From: Todiramphus chloris collaris
Taxonomy: Eukaryota > Chordata > Aves > Coraciiformes > Alcedinidae
NCBI GenBank assembly: GCA_025345505.1
Contig: JANVCC010000018.1
Coordinates: 57,991,341-58,055,340, forward strand
Reading direction: 5' to 3'
DNA: 64,000 nucleotides
Made by a program: the position numbers and the translations under genes. Position 1 is the stretch's first letter; the number at the start of each line of letters is the position of its first letter. The notes below the pieces were generated by a model. It was not told the origin of the DNA, made no database searches, and saw only the letters and a list, made by a program, of their open reading frames with translations. Positions 13,468 through 27,000 of this stretch are shown here, one piece after another.

Positions 13468-13560
13468 TAGAATCATAGAATTGTTTAGGTTGGAAAAGAC
13501 TTTTAAGATTATCAAGTCCAATTGCATGGACCAGAAAATTCTCCAACACTGTCTTCTCTA
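13468..13560 (-). mobile_element. Short CR1 3' tail, minus strand
   Basis: AGAATCATAGAATTGTTTAG followed by GTTGGAAAAGACTTTTAAGA and TTATCAAGTCCAATTGCATGG is the reverse complement of a CR1 3' end. Similarity fades after about 90 bases, so the inner boundary is approximate. Confidence 0.85.
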
Positions 13561-14103
13561 TCATTGGGGAAACCAAGGTACATGGTGGAAGATTCCCTTT
13601 CTCTTTCATGCACTTAATACTTTGATACTCCTGGACACAGTGGAAAGCTTTCTCAGAGGTCAAATCTCCAGAATGAAAATATCCTATAACAAAAACTTGG
13701 TAATGTAGTATTTTAGAGAGCTGGGGTCGTGGTTTAAAAATTTTGAAGTCACTGCTTAGAGTCAAATTCGCTATATATACAGCTGCAGTGCAAGTTGGCA
13801 CGTGTGGCTTGCAAGCCAGGAATAGCCTTCCATCTACTGGTGCAGTGCTGTGAGACTTTTTTAATCTGTTTTTAACAACATGTGTCTGACCCTAGGCTTC
13901 TTCACATGATGGACGAAAATAGTAGCACGGGTACAGACACCTAGTTTAGGAAGAAATAGATTAATAGGAAAACCTCCTTATTCTTAAACAGGAAAACAGA
14001 AACAAGACACCAAATGTCACTCTACAGTGTTTGTTGCATCCAGCTGCACATACACTTTTATCTTTATTTGCTATTTTAACTGTTTCTTGTCTGTTACATC
14101 CAG

Positions 14104-14215
14104 ACTAAGAAGTGTTAGCATTGAAGTTGCTGACCACGCTTCAACTGGGAGAAAGGTGGCATCTTCAGTGGAGTTATGTGACTGTCCCCCAGGGTATGCT
14201 GGTACCTCATGTGAG
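14104..14215 (+). CDS. LAMA2: LAMA2 window exon 3: end of first L4 domain and start of LE5 second half
   Basis: The exon completes the split arginine codon and reads LRSVSIEVADHASTG, the linker leaving the L4 domain. It then reads LCDCPPGYAGTSCE, the second half of the LE module interrupted by that domain. It leaves in phase 0. Recalled human LAMA2 has VCQCPPGYTGSSCE at the same place. The DCPPGYxGxSCE block is the standard re-entry into LE sequence after an L4 insertion. The acceptor is TACATCCAG and the donor is GAG|GTGAGT. The linker is less conserved than the LE part, as expected between rigid domains. Confidence 0.94.
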
Positions 14216-17200
14216 GTGAGTATCTATCAAGATGCAGTCTAGCTCAACTGTAATAACACTGTGATAGTTTTAAGCAACCAGTAGCCCTGTATTGGTAGAA
14301 AATAGTAAGAGAGCTGTCCATTCCTGTTAAGAATTTAGTATACCTTGTCTAGTTTCCTTTATTTCTAGGTGATAGTTCATTATGTTTGGCAATATTTGAA
14401 ATCTGAATTCTTACACCTCTGTGCTGATTTCTAAGTTATAAAAAGACATTTCTCGTAACTAAAAGAAAATGAAAACAGTATTTATACTCTTCAGCCAATT
14501 GATATTACAAATGCATGAAACCATCACAATTAGAAGGAAAATGGCAGTTACTGACCTGTGCACAGCAAAGATAGATCAAATTATCTGAGTTAATATGGTT
14601 GAGTTTTGTCTTGTTTTCCCAGAGCTTTGCCATTTGCCTTGCAAGTCTTTGAAGATTGTGTATATGTTCTTGTGAGGATTGTTTCACTTTAGTTTGGTCT
14701 TGTTACAGATAATAACATACACAAATGCTCAGAAAATGCCAACTTTCCTAGCAAACTCATGAGTTCACACAGAATATGTTCATACAAGTATACATATGAT
14801 TAACTAACTCACATGGGCATAGCTTGGGGTAAATAGAAGCCAAAAAAAAAAAAAAAAATTCTTCAAAAGCATCGCCTTTAAGGAAATAGTTTCAAACACC
14901 AAGATGCTCTGCTTCACAAAACTACAAACAGTATGCCATTTACGCAGGCACTCTAGGCATTTGCTTGTCAGCTCTCTTTTTCTTTAAAATCTTCAATGCT
15001 TATATGTGATATTTAAGGCTTAGAGTCTAGTTTCATGCCAAAAGTGGTTGCCTGTTGCTGTGGCTAGATAAACTAATGTAGAAAGAAGTCCTGAAGGAAT
15101 TAATGGATATTCCTATCACTTCCAAAATGGTACAGACAGGAAAAAAAAACCTGGAGAAGAATATTGCCTACCTTGGCTGAGAGATGATTTTGAAGTATGA
15201 CCATTGCCTGTCCAACTATTTGAAGAAAAAAGCTGGACGAAGAGTCATTGTGCTTCATGTGTTTTTTTTTGCTTTTCCATTTTTCCTCTCAATTCAGATT
15301 TAAGTGTGATTTTGCAGAAAGCAGTTGGAAAGGCCCTGATTGCAGTTGTTTCAGTGTCTACTTTTGCTATAGAAACTGAAGGACTTGTGTAGAATTCCTG
15401 CCTTGGTGTTGCTGAGATTCTCTGTCCAGCCTTGTCCTTTAATGCTAAACCTTCTCTCCAATTCAAAACAGCCCCTGAAACTTGATATATACTTAAGGTC
15501 ATATCCCACATTAGAAAGTAATATATAGATAGCTTCAAATTTGAAGTCTACACACACTAGGGCATGGGCACTCTTTGATTCTTACAGTTTCAACCTAGCA
15601 GGGTTTCATTTTTATTGGTTTTGTGCAGGTTTTCAGTTTCATTTTTTTCTTCTTCTTTTAATTTAATGTATGTGCTTCCTGCATAATGATGTTGTGTTAC
15701 CTGGCATAGATCCCGCAGCACCAAAACCAAGCATTATTTACTCATCTTCTTGCTGTGAATGTTTTGGCATGATGAGTCTTCAGAAGACAACCAATCCCAT
15801 TTGAAATATGCTGTCTCTTGTGAGGTTGTTCCATTACACGCATTTTAAATTCATTTTCTACAGGATTCTGGTCAAAGAAAAAGGTTATGTTTTTGCTAGT
15901 ATCTGAGAAATATCTGAGAAATGAACACAGAATTTCATGAGCATAGGTAAAGCAGGTCAAAAGTTAAATTTCAAATACAATTTGGACTCATTTATAATTA
16001 CTTTGCTCTACTTACGCAACTTTTCTGACCTTTACTTGTCAACATCTTCACATCTAATTGCTCTTCTCCACCAGATTTGTTCCCTATCTACTCTTCTACT
16101 GTGGAAGAAGTTGTGTTTAACTAGCATCAATATGATGGTCAAGAACTTTCCTGACTTCTGAATGTTACATCATTTCTATTGTTAAGATCCCCATCTGTAA
16201 TCTTTTATTTTAGTTCTGTTCTAAAACTTGCTATTGATAATCCATGTCTAAGCCTTAGACTTAGTGACTTCTGGAGCCTTATCTTTTGCAATATAACATA
16301 CATCTGTGCATGAGATCATTCTTTTCAGAATCACTGAAAGAGCAAAAAGATTTACAGATTCATACAGAAGCAGCTTAGGCAGTTGTACCTCACACCACAG
16401 AAAAAAAAATATGGCAATTCCTTTTAATCTGGTTTTCTTTTTTGGATTTTATAACTATGAATTTTAACTTTTAGTATTTATGGGTTTTGTTAGGAATGCA
16501 TAACCAAGAATGAAAAGAAGGGAAAAAATAAGGATAATGTCTCAAGTTTTGGAAAGTTTTTTTTTAAAAGAATAATTTCAAATCATCTTCAAATTACTTT
16601 CACTTTTTGCAGGAGTAAGACATAAAGGGATATCATCTTTATTTTTATAAAGGAGAACTTTCTTGTTACCTTTCTGGAAAGTGTATGTGAACAGGAAGGG
16701 ATTTTCTTTAATAAATGATACTTCTAGTATTCTGTCAGTACAAAACTTTCTCTTTGTATTAGCCAGATGCTTTTGAAGGTCAATACTCCATCATGTGCCT
16801 TTTTATATTACGCAGCATCGTTGGAGCACGTGAGCAGTCTTACTGAGGAAACACAGTTTGCAAAAAATTATAAAGCCATTTCAGAGATACATTGTAAGGA
16901 AGACTGCTGCTTGACATCTTATTATGAAGAAATGGAATAGCTGAAATTTTGCTGATGAATCACAGTTGAATGATGTCACCTTTTCCTAAGAAAAAAAATG
17001 TCCATGCATTTAATATTGATCTGAATTTAACATTTACAAAAAAAAAAAGAAAATATGAGCACATTCTTAAAGGGAAATAACAATACCTTATATTTAAGAA
17101 TCACCATTTTTAAATAAAAGGATGGCTTTGTTTTCATCCTGTGCTTTATTTCAGTGTAACCTTTTGTTAGACTCCAAACAAGAAAAACTAAATGGTATTT

Positions 17201-17590
17201 TAATTGCTCTTTATATCTGAACTTCTCAGAAAAGATTTTTTGTTATTTTGTGGTTTTCTTCCCTCCTCTCTCCTCCACTATTTTGCCTTCTGGCTATTTT
17301 TCAATCTGTACCTCTTGCTTGGATGCTGTCATATTTCTGCTCTTCATTTCTCTTCTTTATTTTACCGTTTCAGAGGAATGATCAAGCTAAGGCTTCCTGT
17401 AATCTCACACCTGCCAATAAGGCAAAGCCATAGCACCAAGAACAACTTTCTGGAAAAAATTTTGGTATTTTTGTTAATTTGACAAGCATGTTTTCAGATG
17501 TGCAAGCATCAACTTCAGCAATATTTTAAAAACTCCGTTTCTTTTTCTGTTCAAGCAAGAGTTTAACTCCTAATCTAATTTGTCTTGCAG
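14216..17590 (+). other. LAMA2 intron, 3.4 kb
   Basis: AT-rich sequence with a poly-A run at 14842-14858 and T-rich stretches. No gene, CR1 copy or other element was recognised. Confidence 0.88.
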
Positions 17591-17704
17591 TCTTGCTGGC
17601 CTCGACACAGGCGTGTAAATGGCACAATTTTTGATGGAGTCTGTGCACCATGTACATGCTTTGGTCACGCAGAATTATGTGATGATATCACAGGAGAATG
17701 CCTG
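17591..17704 (+). CDS. LAMA2: LAMA2 window exon 4: end of LE5 and start of LE6
   Basis: These 38 codons, phase 0 at both ends, encode SCWPRHRRVNGTIFDGVC, finishing LE5. They continue with APCTCFGHAELCDDITGECL, the first half of LE6. The text is almost identical to recalled human LAMA2 and is the single best stretch for calling alpha-2 rather than alpha-1. NGT at codons 10-12 is an N-glycosylation sequon also present in the recalled human sequence. Borders are CTTGCAG|TCTTGC and CTG|GTAAGT, both strong. Confidence 0.97.
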
Positions 17705-20700
17705 GTAAGTGTCACTACAGGAGACTTGATGGACATGGCCAACATCAATTCAATATACCTGTGCAATTGAATTAACAACCTCTGAGTCTTGAAATACTCA
17801 AGGAGAAAAAAGCCAGTGATTAACAGTTCTTTATGTTGAATTGTTGCTGAAGTTCAGGATCCCCTCATACCAAGATATGGTAATTTCTACAGTTAAACAA
17901 AAGGAATTTTTTATTCACATAGGATTTATGTTTTGAAATAAATCAATAGTATAAGGCATGGCATGCAGACATCAGTATTCTTCCATACATGATTTATTCC
18001 CCCCTCCCATCTGTCTCCCACAGTGTATTAAATTTATAGTATGTAGCAGGTAACTTTGTAAATTCTGTTCTAGTATGACAAAAAAATACTGTTAATGGCT
18101 TCCTTCATCTGAATTCCTATTAAACCTTGAAGAAATACTTAACAAATTGTACTTTAGAAAAATAATAGAAATGCAGGATTTGGGCTAAATCAACTATTTT
18201 TTCTTGTAGGCTATGGAGATTTTATGTAGTTAGCTACTAATTCAGCAATTAAATCTGTGATATTATCCATAGCAAGCCTACCATCACACCACTATTTCCA
18301 GCCTGTTCAGTAGCCTTTGGAATGGGTGAATTATGCTGAATAGACTGTTCTGATTAACTCAAGGGCATTTTTAGTTTTATATTGTCTGACATGGCATGAA
18401 GCTTGAAACAACATGCCTCATTTCATTAGTCTTGCAGAAACACAATTTGAGCCAGTGCCAGTTTAGTGGGATATCATACTCTCATTTCCCTGCAGAATTT
18501 CAAGCAGACTGTACTGTGCATGTTGCTAAATGTTCCCTTTTATTTCCTTAAGAAAAAAAAACTGCTGGGAAAAGTCCAAAATGAAAATTCAGGCTTTTTT
18601 TCAATGTAATTTGACACTTAGAATTATCACTGTTCTTCCTGTTTTGCCCATACAGGATGTTTAATTGCATTGCAGTGCAAGACAAGATACGCTTAATGTG
18701 AGGATCAGTGATTTTCCCAAATTGTTTTTTCATGAATAGAAGGTTAAAATGATTCTCAATTTAATTACACTGTAAGCCTTAAAGTACCTAGGATGAAAAA
18801 TATGTATGACATGACAGTCACGTTTTAAATCCTTCACTAATATGCAGTGAAAATGTTTATCACTAGGGTAATACAGATTTGTGTTTCTTGACAAAGATAA
18901 AATGTATTGCATTAATGACTCCAGCTATGATGTCTGTAATATCAATGTGGGATAAAATAACAGAAAAGAATGGGATGGGAAAATCCTGTTTAAGGGATAT
19001 CGTAACTATGGACCATTTTGCTTAGGGATGTAGGCAGACGCAAGTTCTGGGGTTGCTTGCTTCTGTGGCAAGTTTTAGCCCTTGCACAATTTTCCTGGGT
19101 TTTTTTTTGTCTGTAGCACCAGTCTGGATGTGAGAAAAGGCCATACAGCTGCACATTGTGGTGCTTTTGCACTTTTCAGCTGATATGAACTATTGACTGA
19201 GACAGTAGAGCTCCCCCTTCTGATGTTTCAAGGGTGCTGGTGTAGAGATAACACAGCAGTGATAAGGAAGTGGAAAATAACCAACTGAAAATATACTTTA
19301 GTCTATATGCATTATCAAGCATTCTATATTTTTTGTGTTCTGTCTGAGCTTATACAAGATCATGCTATAAAGAAGAGGCGCACAGGGAGCTTAAAATCAG
19401 TTTTGAATTTTCTTGCAGCTTACTTTGAAAACACTGTAAGCGAAGTTAGATTGGTTAGTATCCATGCAGGCTATTAAACGCTGCTTTTCAATTTGGATCA
19501 TAAGCCTTTTGAAGTGAAAGAGAGAGAAGTCTGAATGCTGAAAAAGAGAAATGTTTCACATCAAAGGCATTCTTTCTATTGAGGTTTACACAGCCTTTTG
19601 GCCTCCTTATTATTATTCATGGTGTTTTTTCAGTAATACAACAGACAATTTAGGCACCTAATTTACTGATATGATACTTCTTTTTGCTCTTCCTTAGCTT
19701 TGAAATGTAGTTGAAAAGCAGCTGAAATATGTTTTTGACTTGTGATAAAAGCTGAAATCATGTGCTTCGACATAGGACTGTATAAAAAGCTCATTTTAAC
19801 GCATATCTTGCAGTAACCTGCACAAGCCCTTTGATCCCCACAGCAGCCATATAGAGAGCTGCATGGTACATCATTCTCGTTACCATTGTGATATACATAA
19901 CTGCTTTAGTACATAGAGAAAGTTCTAACATTCAGAAATACTCTGTAGTGGTTGGTTTTTTTTGTAGTGTTACACATACACATTTTCAGTAGCTTTAAGA
20001 GGTTGGTTAAACCTAAACCTTGTGAAAAACAAACATATATCAAGGAGTACCATTCATTGCAGGATACTATGTTCCTATTAGTAAGCCCAGAGAAAGCAGA
20101 TCTCTCTCTCTCAAGATATACTCCAATTGCTAAAAGGGCAATGGCATCCATTTTGTATTTTATTCCTTTGTGTGGGAGCAGCATATATACCATGTAGATT
20201 GAAGCTGGTGTCAGCTAGTGGACATGTGCTTTAGACAGTGTTCCTCACAGAAGTGACAAACTGTTTTCACCCATGTTTGTATACACAATAGCAAAACCAC
20301 ACATCCTAAACTAAATACAGTATAGGCTGTACCACAATGTGAAGCCTCTGCAACATCCTGCTTGCATTTTTAACACCATGAAAAGGAACTGTCCGTGTAA
20401 TCTTGATATTATGGTAGCTGGAAATATGCCAGAAGAATGTACACATGCTTACAAAGACATAATATCATTGTCTGGTCTAGATGGCTAGGGAATATACTAA
20501 AACAGGCACCCAGGCTTACCCTTGAACTAGCTTTAACTAGCAGCCTCCCTGGCTGTCTCTGACAGTTATCCTGAGGAATGGCAGCAGTGTGCCAAAGGCA
20601 CTATCTTAGACTCAGTCATACTCCCTGATTAAAGTTTTATTTTCATCACTAGTCTTCTATTCAGAGTGTTACTTTCCATATTCATATACACTCAGCTGCA

Positions 20701-23700
20701 TATGCAGCTAGGCAGGAGAGGTTTACACTGTGAATTTAGGGTTCCCTGATACTAAGCATAAAGATGTTCATTTGGTTTCTTCCAAGGGAGGAGAGCTGTC
20801 TCTGTAGGAAATGGTGGAAAACACACTCCAGGACATCAGCAATAAAGTGTTTGGGCAACAAAGTCTGACTCACACATAAACTTTTGGACAAAAATAAATT
20901 TCATAGTCTTACTTGCTCAAAGGTTGTCTAAGTGAATTTTAATGGTGTTTGGAGATAAAAGAGGTACAGAAAATTGATGCATTCAAAATAGATTGAGATC
21001 CAGTACCTGAAATTTGAAAGCGTAAAGATTTGGGCATAAAAATTTTCCTGGACACAAAATCTATGGATCTGTGGAACAAGGCAGTGATTTTACCAAGACT
21101 ATTAGAGCGAGGTGTTGGAACAAGTTATATTTCCAAGGAAATAAAAAGAAGGCATATATAATGTACTGATCAGGTTAGGGACAGTTGATCATGATCTTTT
21201 TCCCGTTTCATGACATTAAAAATTAATTCATGTTCCTACAAAGGTGGAATTAAGACTTCACAGTCTTAAGGGAATAAACTCAGTACAATTAGAAATTGCT
21301 CAAACTAGATGATACTCAAAACCAGTGCTGTACATTTGGCAAGTTTCAAACTGAGATTCAACCAACAGATATCAAGAAAACACAAATTTTTCATGAGTTT
21401 TGATAAAATCTTTAGAAGGGCTAATAACTCATCTACTTCAGTACTTAAAGTGATCTATAAATTTGGCAAGCTAGTATAAAGTTTAATGCATCACTGAAGA
21501 GAATGGGAAAATTGTGTCACATCTGCGTACTACATAATCCTTGTTCTTTGTTCTGCAAAATCCAGATGGGCTCAGGGAGAAAAATACAGGACCACACAAG
21601 ATCTCTCTTTCTTAGCTAAATTCTAACATATATACATTGCAATGTATGCTCAGATTTTGATACTATACGTGTCGGGTTCTTTTTTGTTTTGCATTTATTG
21701 ATTCATGATGAGAAAGTAAGAGGATGGATTTGGATTGACGAGAATTAGACACAATACATGGAAATGACAGACAAAGTTTCAGAAAATAATTCATCAAAGA
21801 AAAGGTCACCTTTGTAATGTGAATTGTTTTCCTGCAAAATGGAATGTTTTGGGTTTTTTTACTTTAGAAAAGTAGAAGCTACAAATACCACTCTGTAAGA
21901 GATGCATAGCTTTAAAATGGTGTGTTAGCTCCTTTCACTTTAATAACATCCTTGACATATAAGCTGTTCATATGCTTCAAAAACATTAAGATATGTCTGA
22001 GGATATTTAAAGCTAAACTTAACACAAAAGAAGAATCCATTATTTTTCAGGAAAAGTACAAATAATTTGACATGATACCTTTAAAAAGTTGAATTGTGAA
22101 GGATTTTTCTTTTGAAACACTTACATTATTTTTGTCACATCTTCTTTTAAAAGTGTATTTATCTTAATGTTCCCAGCAACTTTTTCGGTATAGCTGGTAG
22201 ATACTTTTTTGAATGACAGCACTTGAAGTAACACTTAAATGGGCTTAAATGACCTAATGAAGTAGGAATTTAACCCAGCTGTTGGTTCTAAAGCCATAAT
22301 TTTGTTTGACTAAGAATCTCAATAGTTGGTATTGGCTCACAATCTGCCAAATATATGAAAATGTAATATTGTGACTAATGCTTTCATTTCAAATATATGC
22401 CAATTGTATACACAAGCAATAAGAATGCATTCTTTAAAACAGCATTTCTAGAGACAAATGCTTCTGACTCCAATGCGTGCATGACTGAAAAGGGTATTGT
22501 GCTTTTTCAGCTGCCCAGGGATATGGTACTGCCTATGCGGAACACAATGCAAAAAATATTTGTACAAATCATTACAATTCTGGAATCGTGAAAAGGAAAT
22601 CAGTGTTCCTTGGAGTACTGCCATTTTCTTTTTCCTTTATGAGGATACATTATGCCTTTCACAGAGTAAGGCTGTTAAGTATCAGTCAGTACCATATGCA
22701 TGATTTATTGCAAATGAGAAAACAATTTAAAAGTGTTCTTAAAAATATTTTAAATTAAATCATAACTTTGGAAATACCTACACCTTTAAAAAACAACACT
22801 CAAGAGTTCTTATGCAGCACCTTGAGTGAAACAGGTTCTAGATTTGATGTTGCCCATTATCTAAATCAAATCAAAACACACCCCATTAAATAAAATCTCT
22901 GCCGTTCATTTTGGCCTTTTCAGGTTACCATATGCTTTTTCAGTCTATAGCCAAGAACATCAAGATGGCATTTAAAAGACAAAAAACCACTTCTCCTGCT
23001 TTCTCTGTTTGTACGCTGTGAAAGGACTACCCTTGCGTGTCTTGTGGCAAATACCACTGAAAGGAATAGTGTGTTGTTGTAAAAACATGGCAAAAAAAAA
23101 AAAGAGTTTAAGACAGAAAACTAATTTTTACAAATTAGAAGCCTGTTCTCAGAAGACAAATTCCTATTTTGTCAATAGATCATTTAACGTGAGATCAAGC
23201 CAAAGGTTATATACAAAGTGAAGATCTAGTGCTGCCATTTTTATGCTGGATGTTTTATATGGTCATATAAACTGTCCCTTGTATCATGAAAGCCAATCAC
23301 ATACAGAAACGCAAACTGATGGATAGGGCCTTATATACAATGTATAGATCCTTGTCTCTTCATAATACAGAGTCTGGATGCTCTTCTAGCAAATAGGCAT
23401 TAATTAAATAATTGAGGCTTTGCTACTGTTCACAAATATATTTAGTATACCGCTAGCCATATACCTTGTACAATGATCTAATGTACTTAGATGTGAATTG
23501 CAAGAACTAATTTTTACAAATTATATAGAATGGGCTGTATTTCTGGTATCAACATCTGAAAACTGGCACAAAATATAGCCTGTTGCAAGACTGCAATACT
23601 AAACCTGTTTTGTGCTGCACTGAAGGTTGGTTTTCTTTAGGCAAGCTAAAACAATAACGTGTCTGTTGTATCGTGGAAAGCTAAAGGTCTGAAGTTAAAT

Positions 23701-23940
23701 ACTCTTTTTGTTTTACATGGAGAAAAATTACCCCCAAACCACAAATACCTGACACACATGAAGCACTCACTGTGACAGCTAGCCTCTAGAACCGGTTCTT
23801 AACCACCACCAGAAAATTAGACTACGTATTGTGGATCTCTTACAGTCCTGTTGAGAGGATGGGCTAGGTGAATGATCTTCAAGAACTTCCCATCTGTAAT
23901 TTCTCTAACTGTGAATTTGTGCTTTTCAACTTCTTTTTAG
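17705..23940 (+). other. LAMA2 intron, 6.2 kb
   Basis: Unique-looking AT-rich sequence. I recognise no transposon, RNA gene or exon. The open frames are short and lack protein-like composition. Confidence 0.88.
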
Positions 23941-24068
23941 GACTGCAAACACAACACAGGTGGTCCATATTGTGATAGATGTCTTCCTGGCTTCTATGGT
24001 GATGCTACTAAAGGGACAGCTGAAGACTGTCAGTTATGTGCTTGCCCCCTAAATATACCTTCTAACAA
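23941..24068 (+). CDS. LAMA2: LAMA2 window exon 5: end of LE6 and start of LE7
   Basis: The exon starts in phase 0 with DCKHNTGGPYCDRCLPGFYG, then DATKGTAEDC, closing LE6. It continues with QLCACPLNIPSN, opening LE7, and leaves after two bases of the next codon. The spacing C-x8-C-x2-C-x12-C of the second half of an LE module is kept. Recalled human LAMA2 differs by a few conservative changes (NCKDHTGGPYCDKC, EPTKGTSEDC). The acceptor is CTTCTTTTTAG and the donor AA|GTAAGA. It lies between two of the longest introns in the window (6.2 kb and 5.5 kb). Confidence 0.96.
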
Positions 24069-27000
24069 GTAAGATGTGTATTTATTACATACTACCCTTT
24101 TTAACTTAGTAAATTGCATGTGTAGTTGAGAGTCTTTGTGTTTTAATCAAATAATATATATTTGGCAATATAAAGCTTTATCCTCTTTCTACAATTGTAC
24201 AGAATGCTTAGCTTCACAGGGAGATGCATGCTAGATGAGACTGGTCTAGAAAGAACAACCTAGAATTTGGATGACTGGTCTTTGAATCAATAACTACTGT
24301 TTGCTTTTCTGTCCTTTAGAGTAGTAATTTCTAGTTTTAAAGCTGAAGTTACAGATTTGACTTGTGGGGTTTTTAATAGTTGAATCTAAAATCAATTTAT
24401 AGTGGTAAGATATTCTGCTTTTAATTCTCCTTTTCTAGTAGTCAACATTCAGTGATAATGTTGATTTGTTTGGAGTCTGAATTCAGCCTTAGATCTTTCA
24501 AGTGAAAACATTTTCTCAGCACATCTCAGAATAATCACTATATTTTTTTTTTATTAAATAAAAATAATAATGACAGGTTAAAACTATAATCTAAGAACAA
24601 ATGGTTCCATCATTGCAAAAGCTTGTCCATGCTGCTTGCTACCTACAACTTAGTAGACCGAGTAGCTTCAGCATTTTTAAATTTGTTTTGTCAGTCGGTA
24701 CCTGGAAAAGAACAATACCAAAATCATTTGATGTGATGTAGTTGAAGAAGACTTTCCTGAATCTTGTTCTGGTCAGTTTTTCTCGTGCATATTAAAAAAT
24801 GGAAATTGTATGGATCAGTTTGAATTAGCACATTTGGTTTATGCCATCTAGTGTGGCTTCAGAGAAATAGAGCCCTGGTGCAAGTAGCACATGTCCAGAT
24901 TAGACAGAAGAGCTACTCTGGTGCAACACATCAAATAATTGTTCAGGAATATCACAAAGTGTTGAGTATGTGTCTCACGTGTTTGCAGTAGTAACTAATG
25001 CTTGCCCAAATTCCAGCCACATGCTGAATGTGACTCCCTTCTGAAAAAAATCATTGTTAGTCTATAAACATTTCAGAAGGATTGTAGGATTGTACTGGAA
25101 GATTGTAAACTGGACATAGAGGCTTCCTCATCCCAAAATCTTCACGCAGCTTAAAAGCTTTAAGTGGGTATAGGAGCTTACAAATCCACTGGAGTAAATT
25201 GTTTTTTCTCCCTTCAGCCCTGCACCCTCTATTTCACACCATTTTTCCCAAAACAGAAGTCAGGTTCTGTCAATGAGATGTACTTTACTATTTAAGAGTA
25301 GAAAGAGTATTAAGGTTTACAGGACCAAAACATGTGGCCATCCCCCACACAGAAAGGGAGTTCTGTGAGATTCAAGCAAAGAAGAGAACATCATCTAAAT
25401 GGCAGTGTGCCAATGTAAGGCACAGCTGAACTAGATTTTGCTCTTCAGTAGTTCAGGCTAACTCTATTGCCTACGGTGGCATTGTGTCCTATGAAAATTG
25501 CACTGGTCAGGGCAGAAATAATCTCACCACCTATCAGAAATTCCAGGGGATTGTAGCATGGGAGCCTTCCTTCCTGTTATCACAGCTCTTCAGTTGGTTT
25601 TATTAGCTATACGTGGGTTTATTATGTCTGTTTCTCAGGCATAATTCTTCTGATGTCCTGTGCTTTTGCATACCTAGTATTTCCTTGCATAGGTAATTAA
25701 TTCTTTTTCTCTTGTTTGAGAACACTGTACTGACAAATCAGGAAGAACACTATCACATTTATATCTTGTGCAGATGTGCAACAAACCAATTCAAATAGAT
25801 TGAATTTAGGTTTTTATTGGCAAAATGCCTGGAGGCGTCTCTGACATACATCAGAGTTCTGGCTGCTTTACTCCTTTTTTTTAATTTTTTAAAATAGAAC
25901 AGGAGGGTCCCCTTTTTAATAGCTAGGTCTCTTGAAAAATGTAGGTACAAAACAAACAAAGAATATAAATGTTCTTGAACTGTGAAACTGTACGAAACCT
26001 GAACCCTACAGTTTAGCTGCTCATTAGACCTGTGCAATAGCTTTCTATTTCTAAGATGGACAAAATCAAAACTGTGAACATCCTAAAGCTTTGTAGAACT
26101 CATTTTAACGTTCAAACTCTTCTAACTTTACGGTTATAGACAAATTATTAGATTTGTTTATGAGGCTAGAAAGGGCTGTTTAAGATTTAGTGTGTTATGT
26201 GAAATCTGATAAAGCACCTCCTTAGTTGGCAGTGAGTTTGGTGTGCTAGGGATAATAATATGTAAAAAATTCAAATTCATTCACACATCCTTCATATAAA
26301 AAATAACAAAATTTCTACCAAGGTCATGTCACTGTACAGATATGTCATGTTATTTTTGAGCAACCTAACAACTGACTGATGTACAAATGATTATAAATAG
26401 CTGTCTATAGATTTTAATTCATGTAGTATTTAATTCCTAACATGGCTTGACAGGGCATCTGTAGGTCTCTTAAACTTAATACTAAGTTCCTGGTACATAA
26501 AGAATGTTGTCCATAGTAATGAACCTCTGTAATATGTTTCTATTAAGAAATTAGTTTTGCGTTTTATAGCAGTGTTTTACTTCTTTACGATGTTTGCAAT
26601 GGTTCTCATCTCTGTTTTGACAGCACCGGAGTCTTTTTCTTTGCAATGCCACATAAGGTGAAGAAGAACTGTTTTATCCGCTTTAGAAATGTGGTGGTCA
26701 TGGTGCTGTTCTATAGTTAAGCTGATTTAACTGCTGCTTGTTCCCTCTCATGTTTCCTAATGGCAGCAGTTTCCGTATGCAATCACTGAAGCCAATCATA
26801 AAACTACCTCCTGAAGCACAACAGTGATAAGTGACTTGCTATGTGTCAGGAAAGAATGCTTGGCCAAATTGGGAAACTGAAGTCAAGTTGTCTAAACTTG
26901 TTTTCTAGATCCTGGGATATATTTTCCTCTTTTTGCATATATGTCCGTATTTATAAGATTATGATGCAAATGAGGTCAATGGTTATTACAAATTACATAT

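Larger units (their letters stand above)
7294..14103 (+). other. LAMA2 intron, 6.8 kb
   Basis: Contains an A-rich tract (8728-8760), a CR1 copy with its 3' end (8945-9652) and a small antisense CR1 tail (13468-13560). The rest is AT-rich sequence in which I see no gene. Confidence 0.88.
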